Assembly: GCF_034702125.1 (NCBI RefSeq)
Contig: NC_085860.1
Span: forward strand, 50,994,936 to 51,058,935
Length of the DNA stretch: 64,000 nt
Direction: 5' to 3'
Origin: Engraulis encrasicolus
Taxonomy: Eukaryota > Chordata > Actinopteri > Clupeiformes > Engraulidae
Position numbers and translations under genes: made by a program. The stretch's first letter is position 1, and every line of letters begins with the position of its first letter. This document shows, piece after piece, positions 28,527 to 43,500 of the stretch. The notes under the pieces are model-generated. The model saw only the letters and a list, made by a program, of their open reading frames with translations. It was not told the DNA's origin and made no database searches.

Positions 28527-31500
28527 ATGTTGGAACTGTCCATATTGAAGGTAAACGATGCTATCGCGATACTTTCACAATTCTCATTTCGATTCACAAT
28601 TCTCAGACCATTAACTGCTATGCTGATTATGCATAATATTTACTTTGGAAATATACACTCGTAGATTGAGGACCCTAGCTGCATGTGGGGCAGAATTATG
28701 AAGGGTCCGGGATTTCAGGCTGCAAGTCAGGAGGAATATGAACATCTCAAGGTGGAGATGAACCTCTTTTACCACGACTTGAATTTAGACCTACAAACTA
28801 TCAGGCCATCCTCACTGAAGAAAGGAGAGGTGCGTTTCGTGTCATTTTATCCACCCACCTATTTCTATGTTAATTAGTCAACTGTGTTATTTACTTTTTG
28901 CTAATAGTAGAGCAACTGTTTGTTTTTTGAATGGCTTATGACTTTTGCGCGCGACGCTGTCCGCGCTGGCTTCGCGCTCACCACTTCTCTCCTCTCCATT
29001 TCACTTGGGCAGCTGTGCGCGCTCTTCTCTCCCCTGCTGACGTGCTGGTGCCGTGCCGTGGTGGCCTCAGTGTATAAGGGCGACAATGGCAGCAGGGTGA
29101 CCTGCTCCCTTGTAGACTATGTGGAGGACGTCAACACCACTGATGAAGGGTAGGATGCATGTAAATGTGGCCGCATCTGCCTCAAGAGGGCTTAATAATA
29201 ATAATAATAATAATTGTGTTTGTATAGCACTGTATCATACAAGGCATGTAACTCAAAGTGCTTAACAAATGGGGAAAAACATCATTGTTAGAGATGGATT
29301 TAAAAGGAGAGGTATAGAGGAGAGGCAGAAATAGCAGGAAGGCAGAGGAAGAAGAAGAGATAGATAGAGATTGTAGAGTCATAAGGTCAACGTAGGTTAG
29401 GATCAGGATTCTTAGCGTAAGGTCCATAGTGGCTGGGTCTAGCATAAGTCATAGATAGTCACACAGAGATTGGGCGCTCAGGTGCGGCCCCTGGTGGCAT
29501 CAGGGGTGAGGAAAAACTCACTTTCGCTTGAATCTTTGGGGGGGGGGGGAGAGCTCAGTGAGGTCTGAGAAAAAAGAACCCTATAGTCAGGAAGAAACCT
29601 CAAGTAGAGACCAGCGGCCACCTAGGGGAGCGCCCTGCAAGGGCTGGTTGTGAGCAGTAAGGACGCTGCGGCAGCTGGGACACTATGACGCTTTGGCAGC
29701 TAGGAGTTGGCAAGGATGAAGAGGTGGGTCTTCAGCTGCTTCTTGAAGGAGTCAACGGAGCTGGCTGATCGGATCTCGATGGGGAGGGCGTTCCATCTCT
29801 TGGGCGCATAGCAAACGAACGCGGCGTCGCCGATCTTCTTTTGCGGGGGGTGGGGGTCCTTAGCAGCTTGGCATCAGTGGACCTGAGAGCTCGAGCAGGG
29901 GCATAAAAAGAGAGCATGTCAGAGATATAACTAGGGGCAAGTCAATTTAATGCTTTAAATACTGTCAGCAGAATCTTAAAGTCGATTCTGTATGAGACAG
30001 CCTAGTGTTAGTGTGTGTGGAAAGTATGTTTTACCGTAATTATTCAAAACCATGTAAGTGTGGTTTAGCTTGTCTTTGCCACTGTATCAAATTCGGAAGG
30101 GCCAATATTGACCGTATCAGTCTATTTGTCGACCCAAGTTATGTGTAGATGCCAGTTGTGTGCCTGACCAAAATCATTATGTGATTGTGTCCCAATAAAA
30201 AAATATTCTCAAGGGTGAAGAGACAGATGGACCACTTGTTTTTTTAAGGCAGCATGTCCTCTCCGTGTTCCAATAAAAAGTTCTGTGTTCTAATTGGACA
30301 TTCTGTTTTCAAATGCAGTGTGTTTGTTCTGATGGAGAAGTTCCTTACTCTTCCTTTCCGGGTGCGGAAGTTCCACCTGGCTGACATCTATCCCCTGAGC
30401 CTGCAGGTTTCCTTCACTGACGCCAAAGCACAGCTGGTGTAAGACTCAAACTTCAGTTGGCAAAATCAAATAGAGCTTTCCAAATTAAGATTTCTTTTAA
30501 GCAATGAAAATGTATGTTGCTGTTGGTTATCTTGTGTGATGTAAGTCACTTAACATAAATGCATCTGCTGAGTCCAATGTAATTACATTACCCTCAGCTG
30601 ACACTTTCATCAAAGCAGCTTAGTTATTTAGGAGTAGGGTATCTGTTAAAGTCCGCGAAGCAATGTTAGATAAGGTACCTTATTCAGGGGTGCTTAAATC
30701 ATGGATGAAATGGGATTCAAACCTCCAACCTTCTGGCTCCAGATAACCAGTAGGTCTGGCCGTGTAATGCAGTGTAATAACTGGCTGTTTGCCTCCACAG
30801 GCCCTCACATCACTGGGACAGCTCTGCCACAAGATATCTGTACATCCTCTGGCAAGGTAAGCATCTGGCCTTGGTTACACATATGCAGATATCTTTGGAT
30901 ATTGGATTGGATAACATTGGATATGTTTTATTAGTTCACACATATAAACACAGCAGATACATTGGGGGAAAAATAGCATTGTGAGTTTCAGAAATCTGAA
31001 CTCATATTTCAAAATATCCATTTCAGGCTGCTAAAACTCTTTTTATGTGTTTCTTTCTTTCTTAATTCCCATAAACTACTACTATTTTGTTTGTGGGTCA
31101 CACTCTTCTGTAGCCTCATCTCAAGTTGAAGCGGTGGTGTGTGGCTCAAAGGATGACGTACTGGAAATCGAACTGTACCTAACCATCAATGGCACAAAGG
31201 TATGTGCTACTTACTTAGCCCTGTGTTTATTTGTTTTGGTCGGTTAGGTTAGGTTGAGGATTTTGTTGTTTATGAATAATATGTTGTGTGCGTTTTTATA
31301 GTACTGTGTGAATCATGACCTGCTGGCGAAAAGGTTGGCGTGCTCCAAGACTGAGCGTGAGCGCTTGCAGAGGGAGGGCGGGGGCCTCCCCCCAGTCTTC
31401 CTCAAAGGTGACCTGTTCGACAGCCCTGAGAAGTTCCTGGCAATGAACGGCTTCGGGGTGAAGCCAACACATCTCAACGGCCTTACCTACAGCCACTCAG

Positions 31501-34500
31501 GTCAGTATGGCATTTGAAGCAAAGAACAGGGACTAGGTCTGCAACACCACTGCGTTATCCTCCCACATCACGGTTGAAAAAAAACTTTCTGCAGTTTTTG
31601 CAAGCCTACTCATTGCTGGAATTTGTCCTTTGTGGTTGCATTCATAGTAAAATTTCAATAAAGACTGTCTTTTTTTTCTACATTTAGCATGAAAACAGGA
31701 AAGAGAGGTCAAGAAGACAAAATAAATATAAATTAAATAAAAAGTTAATATTGAAAAAAATGTCCTGATTGCTTACTAGACTGTCTTCTGTGTGTCCTGC
31801 TTCCTCCTCGCACAGATGTTCATCTCATACCAGCGATGCTGCCGGCTGCCCATGTTGTGAATGACGGCCTCTTCAGGCGTGCACAGGGAGCTGTTCGTAG
31901 GAGGACTCAGCCACCGGTATAGCCATTCATTTTTTTGATTAGGAAATGCAGCCAATAAAGCCAATTTTGAAATCACTAATGTGTGAAATAACAAAGAAAA
32001 AGAGAGGAAGAAGAAGAAAAAACAACTGAAATGGTCACAATGGCAGACTGTAGATTTCAAAGTTCAAAGTACTTTATTTGCCATTTGTGCATAAACTAGT
32101 AGTCCAAGCACATAGGAACTCTTGTGCAGGCCCTCTGAGTCAATAGATAAATAGAATTATATAGAAAACAGTAGGAAAAGGACAAAATACGTTAAAAAGT
32201 GATACAAATCCACGAGATCAAAAGAGAAAAAAAAGGTGGATCAAATGTTCTTTTTTGCCACCAGCCTCACTGTTGCTGGGAAGAAACTGTTAAAAAAAAA
32301 CTTTTGTATGTGCAGTTCTTGTTGATTTAGCCCCCACAGGTGTTTGTATGGCCAGGGACATGCTTGCTGTAGGATATGGGTGCGCTTGCACTTTAACGCA
32401 CGTTGCCATGCTTATATTTTATGTCCGTTTTGCGTGCGTCAGAACACCAAGACACAAGGTACGCAATTACGTGCACGCAGAACAGTATTGACAACTGCGA
32501 GGGGCGATCTTCCAAACTTCCATGTTGAGGTGGCGGTAGACTCAAATTTTGATGCAGTATATGCAGTGTTTAAATTGGCTTTTGGGAGGTGGGGGAGCCC
32601 TTCACTCGCGGCCAAAATAGCTTTTAAAAAAACAAAACAATTTTAACATCGCCCCATCAGGCAAATACATGTATTCTATGAAGTTATTGCCCATAATTAA
32701 TATCATACATAAATCAATGTATTACTCAGTTATGAGAAAAACAGCAAGGTACCCTCATTCCCTCTTCACTGTATTGGGTTGCTAAAAATAGGAAGAGTTA
32801 GACCAGTATCACACCTGATGCATTTATGTAGCCTACTTTTTAATATTCTCTCCTGTCAGTTGGCAACAGTATGCTATTGGACTGTCAGTACAGGGGCAAA
32901 AAAGTTTTAATTCTGACCACCATCACTGCACCATCAAGCTACAAAGGTGTAGACCTAAGACTATTAAGAACTCAAATTATTTGATGTGAATAACAATTTG
33001 TTTCAAAAGATCATATGATTGATTTAAATTCTCCTATAATGTCATGGGTTTAGCATGCATCTATTAGCACGTTTTATGCCTAATAAGTAACAAAGTTAAA
33101 AGAATACAAATGCATGCTTAGGCTATGCTGTTCTATTACAGTGCGTGAAAGTGTGCACTGTCCCTTTAAATCAGGCGGAGTCTGCAGAGAATCTTCTCAC
33201 TCGGACACGTCTTTTCTTTACAGATTGCCCCTTTGGCTGACTGATTATATGGGGCGTTCTTATTTCAGTAGTTAGTTCAGCTATCTCGCTCCGTGCGTTT
33301 TAATTACACTTCAGTCGCATTAAGTAAATGCTTTTTTGCAAAGCAATAACTTTGGCAAAAGGCGGCAATAGATTGGAACTTGCTGCAGCAATTCTAGCGC
33401 GAGAGAGACGGTGCACTGCTCTACACGCAACGCTAGAATGGACACGCAGGAATCCCTGTCATTTGCTTACTGTCTAAAAACTTTTAATACGTTCCTGGCA
33501 TGTTTAAGCCCACATAAAAGTAACCTGCAACCAAATGGCTACACATTCTGACAGAACAATGGACGGAAATCCCAAACTTGATGTTGATTTTCTCACATTA
33601 ACAATCTGCTGTTGAAGTAGGCAGACACCACGCTATTCTGCATGACTGAAAGCTAGCCGATATCAAATGAAATGACAGCTTACCTCCGTTTTGTAAAAGG
33701 CATTGTATCTAGCCTACTAACTTTGCACATTGAACATGAAAGCATGGAGGACAGGCTTGAAGTAGTGACATACTCGAAGCGGAGTAGTTCTAGCTGTGAG
33801 AAAGAGCAAGCGCTCCGGACCGCTCAACCAAAGTTCTTTTCCTATAAGACGTTCTCTGGCTCAACTGTTGCAACGTTGCTACAAACTGAAATTGTGGTGT
33901 GTCACAGTGCATGTGCAGAATGCAGATGCATAATAACTGAAATAATGCGGGAGTCCCTTAATCTTATTTTATGTTGCTATCATTGGAAAACTTTCATAAA
34001 AATATGATATTTCAAGAAGAGGTGAAAATATATGGACTGTGAATACACCTAGGGCGGGGCAGCAGGAGCGCAGCTCCGTTTGGCTGTCCCTCCGAGGTGA
34101 GGAGGCGGAGCTGCGCTCCGGCTCCGCCCCAATTTAAACCCTGAGTATATGACAGCCTCAATGGCTATCTGCCCCCTACATGATCCCTCCAGTATTGTGC
34201 TAGCTCTTTTTCAAGTGTGTGAAGTTGGTTGCACACAGTTGTGTGCGCAATTCACACAGCAAGGTAGCATGTCCTCGGTTAACTTGTGTGTGTAAAATGT
34301 GTTAATTGTGAAATATTTATTAATTTGTCTCCCAGGTCTCATGCATTGGCCTTCCTCCTCCACCAGATGTCTCCACTGAGGACGAGAGCAGGTAAAGATC
34401 AGATTCCTTTAATACTCTACAAAGCTGCAGTCTAAAGTCTTGATTTTGGGATTTTGGAAGTTGTCCGTGAATGACCAAAACAGCCGAGGTTGAAAACTGC

Positions 34501-37500
34501 TAAATCTCCGGTTGCTAAATGCACGTAATTCCAGATTTTAGACAAAAAAATGAAGAAGTATTCAACTTCCCGTCCCGTCCTCCAAAATGCCAGTGAAGTT
34601 GTATGATTGGGCAGCTTTCCACACACCCAAACCTGTTTGGTTCAGCCAACCAGGGGAGCGCTGAAATTTTGGCGGGAGCTAGAGAACTCTTCTTTCGTCT
34701 GTAATGCGCTAATTCATGTACTACTTTTGGTATCCCATGGCACAGTTCATGGTAATATGACTAAAACAAGTTGCAGACTTCCACTTAAAAAGTGTTATGC
34801 TGTTTTGTACAGTCTTAAGCAGTAATCACTTAAAGGGGCTCCAGGTAGGATTAAAAGTTTAATTAATCACTGTCCCGAGTTAGTAGATGGTTATGTGAAT
34901 CTTTAGTAAGTGAACGATGACTCTGGCGACCACTTCCATGGTTCGCTGTCAGAAAACCCCAAATGCAACTTTTTGACAGAGCGGTCCGAACGAATGTCGT
35001 GGGAAACACTTTTCATACGGAAAATCGCTTTACATACCGTTTTCAGATTTGTATCAACTGTTGGCATTCCGTGACGAAAGACAATCAGCGTATTTATTTT
35101 AACAGCATTTTTTCATGGCGGTGTAGATTTTGAGACAGGCTTGCCACGGGCACTGCGCAAACGGCGTCATCCTACCTTGTGCCCCTTTAAAGGCAGGTTC
35201 CAAAATGGTACCAGCAAGCAAATTTTGAAAATACACACCCCTACCCTTTCTTCAGACCTCCCCTGGGAACCACGCCTCCAAAGTACTTGTAGAGGAGTGC
35301 ACTGGCAGAGGAGGAGGGAGAAGCAGAATGAAGTTTGATGGACGTGTCAGGATCCATTCATTTTCACTGACTGGTTCAATATGATTGGTGGTTTTCCGTT
35401 TTGTGTTGAAGAGTTGACTGAAATATTATATTTGTTTTGTTTTTTGCTTTGTGTTGTTTTTGTTGTTGTCTAACCTTCTAATTAACGGTTGTAAAGAGGT
35501 TGACAAGCAGTGTGGTGTACCTTCCGTTCATTTGATTTCCGATTTAGGAGGAAGGAGAAGTAGAATGAACTTTGGAGGTGTCAGTATCCATTTTGTGTTT
35601 TTCCATGATTTTGCGTTCTAGAGTGAACTGAAATATTTAGATTTTATTTTTATTTTTTTTTTGTTTTGTTTTTTAATCATTGACTACCCCATCTTTTAAA
35701 GGTAGTGTGTTTTTTTATTTTCATAATAATGCTGTCCATTCACAAATTTGATATTTTCATAAATATTTACAAACTTACTGGTCTGACCAAAGTGTAATAA
35801 TTTTACAGCCAGAGATGTTAATTAGCAGCAATTCAAAATGGCTACTAAAGGAAATTCAAAATGGAAGACATGGAGAAGATCAATCTGTTCATGTATGATA
35901 AGTGTAAATTTCCAAGCCATAATGAGTACTTACCAATTGATTGTAGTTCTGTCGGAACCACTCTCGTCAAAAATGAGACGGGAAACAGAGATACATTTCG
36001 GAGCTTTATTTCTGAATGCAGACGTTTGTGTTTGGCGGTATGGTTCTGTTTGGAGGAAGTTCCCCGGCTTCTCCATGAGTTCCATGGAAGCCAAGACAGG
36101 GAACAGCAGCATCCTCAGGTGGAGTGCCTTCCATTTAGCTGGAGAGGCAACATACCCCTTAGAACAGCGCAAGCAACAATGACAACAGTATGACATTGTT
36201 TGGCAATGATTAGTCTGGTGGAGCAGGGGAGGTGGTGGGTGCAAAACAAGCAGTTAAAAGCAGTGACAGGAAAACAAATTTGGTAGTTTAAGTAAAGCGC
36301 GCCAGAGGTCAGCATCCAATTGCGAGCAGTAGCTGATTAACCAAGCGCAGCTGATTGGTGGAGAGCTGTATGTGCAGTAGGGCGCGTTGACTACGTGGTC
36401 TGCCAGAGCTAACACAGGCTGCTTGATTTGTTGCTTGATTTGCTTGATATTCCTGAATAAGATAACGCTTGTTAATGGGCAGCATGATTTCTGGAAATAA
36501 ACTACTAAAGAAAATGACATGCCTTACATTTTAAGGTAGGTTCTGTAACATTTTTAGTAGTTTATTTACAAAATCTATGCTGCCTATTCAAAAATGTCCT
36601 AAAACGTGCGTCTCACCTATTTGACATGAACAAAGCTGAAGGCAACAGCCCTTTTGCTCCACCGCGGCAAAAGTGGCTGCACGTCAGGCATGCAACTTCT
36701 CTTCTGTAGTCCAAATAATTAAATAACTTTGTGAGTAAATAAATAGGTGAGGCGCACGTTGTAATCTAATTAACCAGTCTTGCATAGAAACTACAATACC
36801 GTTTCTTGCCTGACGAAAGTGAGTGGTCTAAGACACTCCATCCAAATCTTTCAAATTCGCAGCAATCGTGTGAAATCCAGGGTACGTGTCAAACGGAATC
36901 AGGATTTAGCTTTTTGCATGTTAGAAGTGCACTGTGTAATAATTTTAGCAGTTTATTCCCGGAATACATGCTGCCCATTCACAAATGTTATCTTTTTCAA
37001 GAATTCTTACCCCCACCATCAAATTCTAAGTACACATTAACCCTACACTCAAGCAGCTTCACTGGCTCCCGATGAAGTCACGCATCACCTACAAAATCTT
37101 ACTCCTTACATACAAATCCCTCAATGCTCTTGCTCCCCAGTACATCTCTGATCTCATCCAGCAGCACTACAAACCAAGGTCCCCCAGGTCCTCTGGCAAG
37201 GACCTGCTTGTCATCCCCCGTTCCATGCTACGGACTTTTGGTGACAGAGCCCTCTCTGTTGCTGTTCCCACCCTTTGGAACAGTCTACCTCTCCATATCC
37301 CCCAAGCCCCCATACTGGCTACATTCAAAAAGCACCTAAAATCACATTTATTTACTGAGGCCTATGGACCTTAACCACCCTGCCCCAACCCCTCGCCCGC
37401 CCTACTACCCCCTCCTTTCTTCTCCTCTCTATTCCCCTGCCCATCTACTTTTAAAATGTGACCTTGGGTTACTTGAAAGACGCTGTATAAAACCAAGTTA

Positions 37501-40500
37501 TTATTATACTGGGAAAATTGCACTTTTCATACATGAAAAGGTGAATCTTCCTCATGTCTGCCATTTTGAATTTCCAGAAATAAACATTTTTAGCTGCAAA
37601 AACCTACTGTACTTTGGTCATACTGCTGAATATTAGTTAATTACTTTGTAAATATTCATGAAAATCTGGCAATAAGAACCACAGTTGGAATGAACAGCAT
37701 AGTGGCCACCATCCTACACAGGAGTGCAACAATAGTTCATAACAGGAACTTTTATTTATGAGGTTTGTGACTGGACATTAGAGTAAAATGTATTTTAGCA
37801 TTTAACCCCATTTGACCTATGGGCACTGGAGGAGGTGCGGCAGGCAGCAATGCCCAGCAGGTATTAACAGCTACCTGTACAATCCCCTGACTGTCTTTAC
37901 CAACTAGGGACTCACTAATTCGACGCCCTTTCAGTACTTACCGCTTATTTCATACGACCCTAACCCTAAACCTAACCCTAGCCTTAACCCTAAACCTAAC
38001 CTTAACCCTAAACCTAACCCTAACCTTAAATCGCTTGTTTGAAATGTTTGATTACCATGTGACGTACCACGTAAGTACAGAGAGGGCGTCAAACTAGTGG
38101 GTCCCTCGCCAACAAGGTGGAACTGCAAGCTTATTGGCTGCAATGGGTACCAATCAGAGTGAGCTTTCTCATATGTTCAAGTGTCTCTGGTACCACGGTC
38201 TGAAGGTAGAAGGGCGTGTCTCAGGCACCCAAGAGAGTGGACAGACAGAGAGGAGGGACTTTTGTCAACTGACACGTTTGTTGTTTCTTGTATGTAGGCT
38301 ATATCTTAATTTGAGTTTATAATGCTTCAGTTCAATCTTGAATAGTTAAATAATGTTATGCAATAAGTTGTGTTATATATTGAATAATACCAACACTTCT
38401 AGCCTGAGAGATAGATTGGCAAATACATTTCGAATTTGAAGGTTACATATGCAAATTGTGATTATGATTGGTCTACGAAAACTTCAATGTTCAAAATTAA
38501 TAGTCTGTTTGAAAGAAAGAAAAAAAGCGGAAGATCATTATTTTGGTGAACGAAAAATTAGTGATTGGGCCAAAAAAAAGTTGCTAAGAGCATCTGTAGT
38601 AGAGATGACTTTGGTTAGTCCAGTAAATTTGCACAAGAGAGTGTGCCTGTCTGATAAGCATGCACAAGTAAGCAAGAAGAGAAGCAGACGATCTCGGAGT
38701 AGATATCTGTGCTCTGTTATGTGTTATGTCTTCATGGAAATTATACTGTGAAATGTGTTCTATTTGAATGAAAAACAAATTATTGACAGCATTTTGACAT
38801 ACATAGATTACCTACGCGAAACAAAGCTTTGGTCTAAAAAATCTTTCCCCCCAAAAAACTAGCTGGACCCATTCAACCCAATGATACATGCTAGCTTAGA
38901 GGCTAGTAGATGTTAAACTAGCCAAACACACACAATAATGGGTCAAAGTGGCTAGTATGTTGGTCTTTTCTACCAGCCAAACTGAAATTTCTCCAGCATT
39001 TTGCCATTTGGCTGGTCTTAATTTAGAGTCCTGCATGCTATCTTAGAGGTACCAGTTGCGTTGTCAGAATCAGAGAATGGCTGGAATAATAGGCGAAGAA
39101 GGCTAAAGCAAAATAATTTAGCTCAAGTAGAGAAGGGAGAGGAGCCCATTTCCAGAAATGATGGAATATTTCTACACAGTGCTGTGTGTTTCTGTAAGAA
39201 TGGAGATTGTTTGATGACCCAGAAATGATACTGTTGCTGTTATCTCGGTAAAAGTTTCAGATAGAGTGCTGTAATTGAAGCAAAATGTGCTGCAACAAAG
39301 TATTTGTTCAAGGGTGTGTATATTTATGCAGCATCTTAATTTTCAGATTTTTTATTTTATCTATTTTATTTATTTTATTTTTTATTTTTTCCCTTTAAAC
39401 CTTTGAGTTTGTTTCTCAGTTGCGTTGTTCAGGTTAATAGTTAAGATTGAAGGTGGAAAAAGCTGTGAATTTATTAGTCTTTCTGTCATTTATTTTACAT
39501 AACAAAAGCCTGAAATTTGATGAGGGGTGTGTAGACTTTTGAGACCCGCTGTGCGTCCTCTCAGGTGTGAAGGGGAAATTGTGTTGATCAAGATGTAGAA
39601 GAAGTATTAGAAGTAATAGAAGTATTATGTTTTGCTGGTGATTCTTTGTGTTGTCTGTACCAGAGCATTATGTTACAAAAACTTTGAAAAATAAAATGCA
39701 TTTAAAAAAAAAAGAGTTAGGTGTATCAGTGTTACATACAGTGATATTCAGTATGTGGGTCAATGGCTTGGTGCAATTTTTTGTGTACGTATGCTTTTAG
39801 AAAATAGGAAAAGGTTCGAATTTGAAAAAGGAAGAAGAAAAAAGCCTCACTTATATTTTTAAGTTCTAGCATGATTTATTTCAGTATACCGGTATTCGAT
39901 TTTGAAAGAATGTCATGGAGAAATATGGATACAAAAATATATATATATATATTTCTACCTGTCCAAAAGTGGACAAATTCTCAAGAAAATAAATTGTTAA
40001 CTAGTTTTTTGTTTTTTTTAGGTGCAAATATTTAGCAGTTTCGTTACAGAATTCATGCTGCCAATTCACACGTTACCTTTTTCTCAAACCACCATCAAAT
40101 TTTCTCGGGGAATGGCTCTTTTCATTCATTAAAAGGTGGATCTTCTCCATGTCTGCATTTTGAATTTCCAGAAATACACATTATTAGCTGCAAAACTGAC
40201 TGGCTTTGGCAAAAAAAAGAAAAAAGCCAATAGGCCGCACTGTTTCATTTAGCAGCTTAACTTTTCTGAATATTATTTCAAATTTGGGTAATTGTGTCTG
40301 TCTGGTTCTCAGTCAGTAAGACAGTATTCAGTATTCAGTTTTCAGTCGGCATTTTGTTCATTTCAGTTAAACGACTTTAGGTACAGGGACTGTAGAGACA
40401 TTGTAGAAAATGTGACAACACCATCCCATTGGAGGGCATTTAATTGTTAATTAACAAAGCTGCAAGTGGTAATTCAGGCAATTCTGGACCTGTGGCTCTT

Positions 40501-43500
40501 AGCACTGAGAATGGTATGGTAGAAATAGTCCTGAATCATTTTTAGGGCAGACAGAAAATGTCTGTTGATGTTACAGTATGTGCACACGTGTGTATGAGTG
40601 TCTCAGGCAGACTACTCGCCACACTGGTTTGTAATAAACGCTGCCCAGAAAAGAAAATGGTTAAAAATAAATAAATACATAAAGTGAGGACAAGCAAAAC
40701 TGTATTAATTGGAGAAAAAAACATGTGTGATGAAGCGGTATGCACACAATGCCTGAGGAAGATCCCTGTTTGATCGAAACGTTGCCGTATGTTATAAAGT
40801 ATTTTTGGAGTTAATACACAGTGTGCAGACCGCTTCATCACACTACTTACTACCTTTTGTCTGGCACCTGGACAACTACTTGTGGATGTGCGCACCCTAC
40901 TTCTAAACACAGAAAAAAAACATGTGGACAGTATTGAAATAATAAACGCCTAAACAGCCAGCCCTCGTGCTGTAGCTTTGTTTTCTTCTTATTGCCTGGC
41001 TTCCTGTTAGGTAGGTGTGGGGCCAGGTATGCAATGGCAGGCACCATTACCCAATGTCAAGTGTTCTAGTCTTGGTAGTGCGTGAAACGCCTAGTGATTG
41101 GATACTTCGCTGAGTTCACCAAAGAGAATCCAATCACTGGGTTTTTCACTCACTACCAAGGCTAGAACACTTGACATTGGGAAATAGTGACTGTCTTTAT
41201 CTTGATGTGTGCTAGTCTGCCTGCAATGTATATGTATGGTATGCAGAGGGCGCCACACACACATCACATGCGTCTAACATTTGTCAAGGGGGTATTTCAA
41301 GAACCTACGGTAGCTTGCTGTAATATAAGCCAGGTTAAAGGAGAAGTCCAGATTTTTTTAACATTAAGGCCATTTTCTGAGTGGTCTGCAATGTTTTAGA
41401 GTCCCCCTCACCGTTTATTTCATGTTTGCTGCAGTCTCTGTTACTTGACTGATTTGGATTTGATCTCAACCAGCTTTAGAATGGTCGTCTATGAGCACCT
41501 GCAACTCTGTTCTTAAAATCACCTTAAACATTTGTTTTCGAAATTCTACCGCTCACAAAGTGGTTAGGGGTGTTCACTAGCAGTCCCTAACAAGTTTAAA
41601 GGCGAAATATGGCTTCTGTCATTTTTTATTTGCCATTTTGTGAAAGTGAAAGTGAAACTTAATTTACAAATTGCTTCATAAAATACACATAAAACACGAC
41701 AGATGCTATATTTCGCTACAAAAATTGTTAAAGAACACCAGTGAATACTGCTGAACACTTGCTGAGTTGCATATTCTTGAAAACAAATGTTAAAGGTGAT
41801 TTTAAGAAAAGAGTTGCAGGTGCCCATAGACGGCCATTCTAAAGCTGGTTGAGATCAAATCCAAATCAGCCTAATAACAGAGACTGCAGTAATCATGAAA
41901 TAAACGGTGAGGGGGACTCTAAAACATTGCAGACCACTCAGAAAATGGCCTTAATGTTCAAAAAACTGGACTTCTCCTTTAAGTCAACCTGGAGGTAGTG
42001 GTAAACCATGTAATACAAGAGCCTCATTTTCTTAACTAATTGGCACCTGTGGGCGATGTATTAGCAGGTTTACTACCTCCGGTAGGTTTATCACTTAACC
42101 CATTTTAGTCCTTATTTGGGACAGGGTGCCCTCTGCCTATTAAATCCTAAATATCTCAGCCTCTGAAGCGCATAGAAACATGAAATAAGTTGCATTTAAA
42201 AGCTAGGACACTCATTTTGCATTAGAATGTGTTCATTCAGTTCTAACATACCCACATGTTTTTTTTTTAAAAAAAAACCTCAAATCTCAATTACCTGAAT
42301 GCAACATTGATGTGTCGAAAGGCTAAACTGGGTTAACCAGCTTCTTGGAATACCCCACAGGTTGCTATCCCTGATTGCGCTTGTTTTTACTCTTGTGTAT
42401 TTTTGCCAGTGAAAGTGAGTGCAGTGAGGAGCGGGGACCAACGCTGGCAGATGAGTGCATGGCAGAACTGCAGATGTTCAGGTCAGACTCTGTTTTTTGT
42501 TGTTGTTGTTGTTGTTTTTCATTACATGCATGTGCACCTGAATGCATGCTTGCATAACGTGAGTATGTGTGTGTCTGTGTTTGTCTGTTTCAGTGTAACA
42601 GGCTTTTAAAGTCCTGGTGCAAACACACAGGTTTCAATAGCATTGCAGAGCACTTTCAAAATCAAGTTATCAATAGTTTCACTGGACACTGACAGCTCAT
42701 TGTTAGCAAACAAGCCCAATAGATCCAACAATGAATATTATAGTGTGGCTTCGACAAATAGAAGTCAATCATAGTCACCAGTCGACAGTGGTAAATGTCC
42801 GTGCCACTGTGCGAAGTTTTATTGAAATTAGGGATGCACCGATACCGATACTGGTATCGGTATCGGCACCCGATACTGCTCATTATACTCGTACTCGTAC
42901 TCGTCAAGCACTTGCCGATACCAGAAACGATACTGCTACAGTATTACACAAAACAATGCAAAATCATGTCACGTTCTGTGGACTTGAAAGCAACATGGAA
43001 AAAAGTGCCACCTCATATTTACAAACATTCAAATTTACCTGGAAATCTACAATAAAAATATCACAGGTGGAAAAAAACAAGGCCATGCATGTATTTGGTG
43101 GTAAAAGGTATCGGTATCGGTATCGGCAAGTATTCACATTAATGTACTCGTACTTGTATCGGTTTTCAAAAAAGTGGTATCGGTGCATCCCTAATTGAAA
43201 GCAATGGAATCGAATGTTGGCTGAGCATTGCTCTGCCCTTTGTTGGAACCCGGTGTGCAGGCGGCTTAAGGTGATACTGTCCCATTTTTGGAAATAAGCT
43301 TGTTTTACACCTCCCCTTGAGTAAAATAATAGGGTTTTACCGTTCTCCTGTACTTTCAACGGTTCTCTGGGTATGGCAGTGCAAATTTGACCTCCATGCT
43401 AACAGTTAACATTGAGTCCTATGAGACCGGCTAACTGGTCTCATAGGACTCAATGTTAAGTGTTAGCTTGGAGGTGAAATGTGCACTGCCATAACTAGAA

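Larger units (their letters stand above)
35190..42409 (+). other. tdrd12 intron 9, distal part
   Basis: Contains MITE-B-like fragments at about 35690-35850 and 36530-36600, MITE B with a nested LINE (36921-37729), a telomere-like run (37957-38029), a probable Tc1-type right end at about 39300-39550 (gaggggtgtgtagacttttg), a MITE-B piece (40017-40262) and three foldbacks at 40722-40846, 41048-41191 and 41335-41982. A 70-bp direct repeat of a gagaagtagaatgaa block lies at about 35310 and 35560. No gene is seen. Confidence 0.55.

Noticed and set aside
32344..32646. 100-codon frame in tdrd12 intron 8
   Set aside because: No recognised domain, no splice or promoter context; open by chance.
37072..37374. 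Small host protein of 100 residues
   Set aside because: It is the C-terminal tail of a LINE reverse transcriptase protein inserted in a MITE.
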